From Erysipelothrix sp. (GTDB lineage Bacteria > Bacillota_I > Bacilli_A > Erysipelotrichales > Erysipelotrichaceae), in the NCBI GenBank assembly GCA_012735275.1, contig JAAYHR010000024.1, positions 1 to 45,896 on the forward strand: a stretch of 45,896 nucleotides of DNA. Reading direction: 5' to 3'. Each line of letters opens with the position of its first letter. Positions within the stretch are counted from its first letter, which is position 1. Shown piece after piece: positions 41,388-45,896 of the stretch. Both the position numbers and the translations under genes were made by a program. Under the pieces are notes generated by a model that saw only the letters and a list, made by a program, of their open reading frames with translations, searched no databases and was not told the origin of the DNA.

Positions 41388-42072
41388 GTTTAGAAAGTAT
41401 TTAATCTATGGCATTTGTCTCATGCATATTATTGGTATGATCGTGGTCTCAGTAGATCAAAGTGTCTTTAATATCGATTACTTTACAAAAGTTCAAAATG
41501 ATAATCAGGTAAGTTTAAAGATGGGGATTAGTGAAGATGACGTTAAAGGGGCGAGTCAAGTGGCCCTCGATTATACTAAAGGTAAAACTGATGATCTTTC
41601 TTATTATCTTGATTATAATGGAAAGAATATCGATATTTATTCGAGTCAAGATAAAGAACATATGATTGATGTTTATTACTTATATCAAAATGCTAAACTA
41701 GTTGGAATGTTTGCATTAGGACTACTTATAGTCTTGATTGCGCTTGTCTGCTTTAAAAAGATAAGTTTATTTGAGTTAGCTAAAAGTTTTAATCAAATAT
41801 CAATCTTTATGGTTATCTTTGTTTCAGTAATTGGACTCTTTGCCTATACCAACTTCAATGTCTTCTGGACTTATTTCCATTTAGTTTTCTTTACTAATGA
41901 TCTCTGGTTAATGAATCCGGCGGTTGATGCCTTAGTTAATTTATTTCCAGAGGCACTCTTTATGGCACTTGTCTTTAAAGTTTTATTTAGATTTATCTTA
42001 TATTTCATCGCGACGAATATACTAGCTTATGTATATCGAATTTATAGTTTAAGGGGATTAAAAAATGATTAA
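41380..42072 (+). CDS. lit: Lit/DUF1461 (TIGR01906) membrane protein
   Basis: The 230-residue protein has four helices, a large extracytoplasmic loop after helix 1, and the family histidines H94 (EHMIDV) and H167 (YFHLVFF, followed by WLMNPAVDALVNLFP). Lit proteins move an acyl chain within lipoproteins to make the N-acyl lyso form and depend on two such histidines. The match in motif and spacing is good. It lies between rdgB and trmL with overlaps on both sides. Confidence 0.85.
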   Translation: MSKFRKYLIYGICLMHIIGMIVVSVDQSVFNIDYFTKVQNDNQVSLKMGISEDDVKGASQVALDYTKGKTDDLSYYLDYNGKNIDIYSSQDKEHMIDVYYLYQNAKLVGMFALGLLIVLIALVCFKKISLFELAKSFNQISIFMVIFVSVIGLFAYTNFNVFWTYFHLVFFTNDLWLMNPAVDALVNLFPEALFMALVFKVLFRFILYFIATNILAYVYRIYSLRGLKND

Positions 42073-42577
42073 TATAGTTTTATTTGCACCAGAAATACCT
42101 AACAATACTGGTAATATTATGCGCACAGCTATGGCATCCAACACACGCTTACATTTAGTTAAACCGCTTGGTTTTGAATTATCTGATAAGCAATTAAAAC
42201 GTTCTGGTTTAGATTATCTAAAAGATACTAATTATACAATTTATGATTCTTTTACTGACTTTGAAGCAAAGAATCCTGGTAAATACTTTTTAATATCGCG
42301 TTATGGTAAAGCGACTTATTCAGATGCTAACTTTGCTTGTGAGGAAGATGTATATCTAATCTTTGGAAATGAATCAAGTGGACTATCAAAAGAGATCTTA
42401 AAGAAATATAAGGATAGTGCGCTAAGAATTCCCATGGTTGAAAATGCGCGTTCACTCAACTTAGCTAATACGGTTGCACTAGTGCTCTATGAGAGTTTAC
42501 GCCAAACAGGCTTTAAAAACTTAAGTTTAAAGGAAGCAATTAAAGGAGAGGATTTTATTGACCAGGTTACAAAATAA
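42065..42577 (+). CDS. trmL: tRNA (cytidine(34)-2'-O)-methyltransferase
   Basis: A SPOUT methyltransferase of 170 residues: FAPEIPNNTGNIMRTA, HLVKPLGFELSDKQLKRSGLDY, FGNESSGL and the knot segment RSLNLANTVALVLYE. It methylates the wobble ribose of certain leucine tRNAs. The start overlaps lit, and the end overlaps the following small membrane gene. Confidence 0.96.
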   Translation: MINIVLFAPEIPNNTGNIMRTAMASNTRLHLVKPLGFELSDKQLKRSGLDYLKDTNYTIYDSFTDFEAKNPGKYFLISRYGKATYSDANFACEEDVYLIFGNESSGLSKEILKKYKDSALRIPMVENARSLNLANTVALVLYESLRQTGFKNLSLKEAIKGEDFIDQVTK

Positions 42578-43109
42578 TCGCGTTTTCTATATTGTCTTAT
42601 CTTTTATTTCGACAATCTTTTTTGTCCAAATTTTATTACTTGAGATCTTCTTTGCGACTACGCTTAAGCGAGTTGAGACGATGTCAAATCTACTCTTTGT
42701 CATTGAAGCACTACCAGCTTTTCGCTCAATCTATTTTGTAAACTTCTCCATGAATGCTTCAGCAATGAATTTTACTTATGCAACTTTTTTAACTAGTGTT
42801 AGTTTTATTTCGGGAATTAATATTGCCGCAAACTTAATCTTGCATGACCTACTTAAGTATAGGGATGATTTAAAGTCATTAAGAGTTCATGTCAAATTAT
42901 CGTTTCTTTTAACAGTCTTTAAATATTTAGCATTCTTAATTATAATCTTAATGAACTATTCAAATTTTATGACACCAACACCGCTCTTTAATGCGATTGC
43001 GAATGCGACAATTATAATAAATGTTATAATATTTATAAATATCATTCTTTATTATGTTCGATTTTATTTACTTGGAAGGCGGTCAGATCTAAATGTTAGA
43101 GTCTCTTAA
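42558..43109 (+). CDS. Four-helix membrane protein, unknown
   Basis: The 183-residue protein has four predicted helices (about 10-30, 65-92, 108-130 and 143-168) and Arg/Lys-rich loops. I recognise no family. The start is probably TTG at 42558, with GGAGAGGA just upstream inside trmL; the next ATG would cut the first helix. It is part of the rdgB-lit-trmL transcript by overlap. Confidence 0.5.
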   Translation: MTRLQNNRVFYIVLSFISTIFFVQILLLEIFFATTLKRVETMSNLLFVIEALPAFRSIYFVNFSMNASAMNFTYATFLTSVSFISGINIAANLILHDLLKYRDDLKSLRVHVKLSFLLTVFKYLAFLIIILMNYSNFMTPTPLFNAIANATIIINVIIFINIILYYVRFYLLGRRSDLNVRVS

Positions 43110-43254
43110 TGATTATGTTTCCTTTATAGTTATTCTTATGATTATTCTTTTCTTACTGACTTCTTTAAGTATCATCTTACTTAAGTCAATTGAGCGTAAT
43201 CGAATTGCGCGTGCTATGGCTAAACGTGATGCGGAAATCCGCGGTGACGAATAG
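43093..43254 (+). CDS. 53-residue single-helix membrane protein
   Basis: The small ORF starts MLESLNDYVSF, has one long hydrophobic helix (about 9-30) and a charged, Arg/Asp-rich tail ending RGDE. It overlaps the 3' end of the previous gene by 17 bases in another frame, in the same manner as other joints of this operon. GGAAGG lies rather far upstream. A balanced tail and normal codon use support it as real. No function is known. Confidence 0.5.
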   Translation: MLESLNDYVSFIVILMIILFLLTSLSIILLKSIERNRIARAMAKRDAEIRGDE

Positions 43255-43264
43255 ATTACATGGC

Positions 43265-43292
43265 TTGCGAATAGAAAATAACAATATATAAT
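43265..43292 (+). promoter_or_regulatory. Promoter of the RidA gene
   Basis: TTGCGA (43265-43270), 16 bases, TATAAT (43287-43292). Confidence 0.7.
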
Positions 43293-43356
43293 TAAGATAG
43301 ATGAAGATAAGATGAATTTTTATCTTTTTAATCCAGTAAATAGAAGTGAGGTAATT

Positions 43357-43803
43357 ATGCGCAAATCAATAACTAGTCAGAATGTTAATAATCCTGTCGG
43401 TCCTTTTTCACAAGTTTTAAAAGTTGGGGATAATATTTATGTTTCAGGGTTGACGGCTGTAAGTGAAGTGAATAAAAATTCTTTTGAAAAGCAAGCGAAT
43501 TCACTTTTTGATAATTTGGAAGCATTATTTGAAGAGATGAAATTAAATATCAATTTTGTCGTTAAAGTAAATGTTTTTATTACCAAAGATGTAAATATTA
43601 CGCATTTAGATCGCGTCTTTATGGAAAGATTTAAAGCCCCATATCCAGCGCGGACTTTAGCAATCGTCGATGAGTTACCGGAAAAGGATGCGAAAATCCA
43701 GATCGGTTTAGATGCAATTGATTTAAGGGCTTTTCAAGCCATGAATGATTGTGATGATTATGGTTGTAATGAGTGTGAGAGTGAAGATTGTGAGTATAAT
43801 TAG
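43357..43803 (+). CDS. RidA/YjgF-family protein with a cysteine-rich tail
   Basis: Residues 1-127 form a Rid domain: NPVGPFSQ near the start, and PYPARTLAIVDELP with the arginine that defines active imine deaminases. RidA hydrolyses reactive enamines and imines formed by PLP enzymes. About 20 extra residues follow, with cysteines spaced C-x4-C-x2-C-x4-C among acidic residues, ending DCEYN. GAGGT six bases upstream fixes ATG 43357; the frame extends 15 codons further back without support. Confidence 0.88.
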   Translation: MRKSITSQNVNNPVGPFSQVLKVGDNIYVSGLTAVSEVNKNSFEKQANSLFDNLEALFEEMKLNINFVVKVNVFITKDVNITHLDRVFMERFKAPYPARTLAIVDELPEKDAKIQIGLDAIDLRAFQAMNDCDDYGCNECESEDCEYN

Positions 43804-43825
43804 TGTCTAAGCGACACTTTTTTTC
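43802..43825 (+). terminator. RidA terminator
   Basis: AGTGTC (43802-43807) pairs with GACACT (43813-43818), followed by T8. Confidence 0.9.
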
Positions 43826-43902
43826 TTAATTAAATGATAATTATTATTTAATTAAGCAATCACCTCTAATCACTTGAATAATAATCTTAAAAACACTATA
43901 CT

Positions 43903-43911
43903 TGCTATAAT
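43903..43911 (+). promoter_or_regulatory. Extended -10 of rmuC
   Basis: TGCTATAAT, 19 bases before the ATG at 43930. Confidence 0.55.
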
Positions 43912-43929
43912 AAGTTAGGTGGAGATTTC

Positions 43930-45021
43930 ATGGAAATATATATAGTAATTGCGCTATTAATCGTTTTAATTGGCTTACTCTTAGTCTATGTAATTAGATT
44001 AGATCGTCGCTTAAAGCTTGAAATAAATGAGTCTTCATATCAAACTAATAGTGATATAAGTCATTTATCAAAATCAATCTCCGATGATCTGGCTAAATTT
44101 CAATATGGAATATTAAAAGATTTCAAGGATGATCTAAGTCGTTTGAATCTTAATACTAATAATCAACTCCATAGTGTTACTAAGGAAGTTCAAGCTGGCT
44201 TAAGTCAAGGTTTTGAAAAGACCAATAATACCTTCTTTGAAGTATCTAAGCAATTAGTTTCTGTAAATGAAACCCAAAAGAATCTGCATTCTTTATCTAA
44301 TCAAATAATTGCCTTAGAAAATATCTTAACTGATAAGGGGACCCGTGGACGTTTTGGTGAAATTGAGTTAAATGCAATTTTAGAGAATGCTTATGGAATT
44401 GATAAGCAATTTTATGAACTACAATATTTATTATCAAATAGTCGCCGTGTTGATGCTATCTTATATGGACCTGAAGCATTAGGGATTATTCCCGTTGACT
44501 CTAAGTTTCCTTTAGAGAATTATTTACGCATGTATGATGAAAACATCGTCAAGGCTGATCAAGTTAAAGCCTCAATGCAGTTTGCCCGCGATATTAAGAA
44601 GCATATCGATGATATCGCTGATCGTTATATCATTGCTAATGAGACGGCTGATATTGCCTTTATGTTTGTTCCAGCTGAAGCCATCTTTGCAGAGATTTAT
44701 GCCCGTCATGAAGATGTTGTTCAGTATTCATATAGTAAGAAAGTTTATATTGTTTCCCCATCAACCATCATGGCCTATATTACAACCCTCAAAGCTTTAA
44801 ACTTGGGGATTATGCAAAATGAGAAAGTTGATTTGATGCAACAAGAGTTTGCCATACTTGCAAAAGAATTTGAAAGGTTTACGATTCGTAGTGATAAACT
44901 ATCAAGTTCTTACCGTAAGTTATATAATGAAGTTCGTGATTTAGAAATTACGAGTGAAAAAATCCGCCAACGTTTTGATTTAATTATGGCGGTAGATTTA
45001 GAAGATAAGGTGAGTAAATGA
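43930..45021 (+). CDS. rmuC: DNA recombination protein RmuC
   Basis: The 363-residue protein has an N-terminal membrane helix (about 3-23), a coiled-coil stretch (about 35-130) and the RmuC nuclease-like core with GRFGEIELNAILE, PVDSKFPLENYLRMY and FMFVPAEAIFAEI. RmuC limits inversions at short inverted repeats; its biochemical activity is not settled. GGTGGAG lies before the ATG, and the stop overlaps the next start as ATGA. Confidence 0.94.
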   Translation: MEIYIVIALLIVLIGLLLVYVIRLDRRLKLEINESSYQTNSDISHLSKSISDDLAKFQYGILKDFKDDLSRLNLNTNNQLHSVTKEVQAGLSQGFEKTNNTFFEVSKQLVSVNETQKNLHSLSNQIIALENILTDKGTRGRFGEIELNAILENAYGIDKQFYELQYLLSNSRRVDAILYGPEALGIIPVDSKFPLENYLRMYDENIVKADQVKASMQFARDIKKHIDDIADRYIIANETADIAFMFVPAEAIFAEIYARHEDVVQYSYSKKVYIVSPSTIMAYITTLKALNLGIMQNEKVDLMQQEFAILAKEFERFTIRSDKLSSSYRKLYNEVRDLEITSEKIRQRFDLIMAVDLEDKVSK

Positions 45022-45890
45022 GTAACAATAAAATAGTTTGGAAAAAAAGAGACATTAAGAATATTTTCTTAGTATCCTTTGGTGCCCTATTAACATCAAC
45101 CGGGGTTAATATCTTTGTTAAGTCCAATAATCTGATTCCTAGTGGTTTTACTGGGGTCGCAACATTAATTTCAAGAATCTCATTAGAATTCTTTAATGTT
45201 AGGATTTCGTTTTCGGTAATCTATTTAATTTTAAACTTAATTCCCGCAATAATTGTTTATAAGTATATTGGAAGAAAGTTTACGATATTATCGGTATTAA
45301 ATGTTGTGCTAGTTTCACTGTTTACTTCAATTATTCCGATCATTCCATTTACGGATGATATGTTATTAGTCTGTATCTTTGGTGGAGTCTTCCAAGCACT
45401 AGGAACACTAGCTTGTCTTAAGGCCGATGCTTGTTCTGGTGGTACTGACTTTATTGCGATTTACTTTTCGCAAAGATACAACCGTTCAGTTTGGAACTAT
45501 GTCTTAGTATTTAATAGTATGTTATTAGTTGTATCAGGCGTATTATTCTCGTTTGAGCCAGCATTATATTCAATCCTATATCAATTTACTAATACGCAAA
45601 TTGTTAATACATTCCATGATCGTTATCACTTAAGATCATTAACGATTATTACTCGTCATCCTGATGAGATATCAGCTGAACTCTTTAGACAATCACGTCG
45701 TGGGATTACGCAGTGGGAAGGTATTGGTAAGTATGGCTTATCACAACAATTTATTATGTATATGGTTGTTGGGGCGAATGAGGCTAATAAGATCACCAAG
45801 GTAGTTACTGAGATTGATGAGTTTGCTTTTATCACTGATTCTAAGATTGATAAGGTAACGGGTAATTTCTATTTAAAACCATTTGAATAA
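45018..45890 (+). CDS. YitT-family membrane protein (DUF161-DUF2179)
   Basis: The 290-residue protein has five or six membrane helices with the DUF161 pattern NIFVKSNNLIPSGFTGVATL and KADACSGGTDFIAIYFS, then a C-terminal soluble DUF2179 domain (about 205-285) with LTIITRHPDEISAEL. Members are common in Bacillota with several paralogues per genome; transport has been proposed but not proven. It is coupled to rmuC. The gene is complete and ends six bases before the window edge. Confidence 0.93.
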   Translation: MSNNKIVWKKRDIKNIFLVSFGALLTSTGVNIFVKSNNLIPSGFTGVATLISRISLEFFNVRISFSVIYLILNLIPAIIVYKYIGRKFTILSVLNVVLVSLFTSIIPIIPFTDDMLLVCIFGGVFQALGTLACLKADACSGGTDFIAIYFSQRYNRSVWNYVLVFNSMLLVVSGVLFSFEPALYSILYQFTNTQIVNTFHDRYHLRSLTIITRHPDEISAELFRQSRRGITQWEGIGKYGLSQQFIMYMVVGANEANKITKVVTEIDEFAFITDSKIDKVTGNFYLKPFE

Positions 45891-45896
45891 CAAAAA

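Noticed and set aside
1-45896. CRISPR arrays, insertion sequences, prophage or integrative elements
   Set aside because: No spaced repeat array, transposase, integrase or flanking direct repeats were seen; gene content and spacing look like ordinary chromosome.

Overview
The window is a stretch of chromosome from a low-GC, walled bacterium of the Bacillota. It carries mraZ, rsmH, ftsL, a PASTA-type penicillin-binding protein, mraY and murD, the yqeGH-yhbY-nadD-yqeK-rsfS-yqeM block, queT, comN next to recJ, lit, a T-box before pheS and a purine riboswitch. UGA is a true stop: mraZ, mraY, yqeH, yhbY and rmuC all end with it, so the mycoplasma code does not apply. The four-copy AGTGGT MraZ box at 10-bp spacing and the nadD-yqeK fusion point toward the Erysipelotrichia/Mollicutes side of the phylum. 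That placement is inference; the species is not identified.

Layout. 1-360: three tRNAs (Ser, initiator Met, Phe) and their terminator. 449-4110: a metallophosphoesterase, two ECF S components, a small membrane protein, and a DUF308 plus papain-like gene cut by an in-frame TAA. 4256-10293: Mn superoxide dismutase, an XRE-TPR regulator with an MFS exporter, a riboswitch-controlled adenosine/adenine deaminase, a HAD phosphatase and hemolysin III. 10403-13865: a CNNM/CorC protein with a coupled 21-codon ORF, then a structured leader, a glycolipid-type glycosyltransferase and a NYN-LOTUS protein. 13873-18298: T-box, pheS, pheT, yebC-type gene. 18386-20195: two tandem paralogous membrane proteins. 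20245-22211: tmcAL and, divergently, yceD-rpmF. 22311-28508: a shortened dcw (division and cell wall) cluster. 28567-31680: M20 hydrolase, comN, recJ. 31702-33560: an attenuator-like leader, a Mn-type CDF exporter and queT. 33581-33690: a candidate small RNA. 33742-38301: ribosome-assembly, NAD and methyl-cycle genes. 38298-45890: a choline-kinase-like gene, a B12-binding radical SAM gene cut by a second in-frame TAA, rdgB, lit, trmL, two small membrane proteins, a RidA protein with a cysteine tail, rmuC and a YitT protein.

Genes are tightly packed, many with ATGA or TAATG overlaps, and no gene-free stretch exceeds 300 bases. Many promoters are extended -10 types (TGNTATAAT) with weak -35 boxes. 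Themes that join neighbours are wall synthesis (22384-28488), translation quality (phe tRNA and synthetase, yebC, tmcAL, rpmF, rsmH, yqeH, yhbY, rsfS, trmL), and manganese (Mn-type SodA and the ND-DD CDF exporter). The least explained elements are RNA leaders: 31737-31866, 11897-12050, 33615-33690, and the coupled micro-ORF at 10457.
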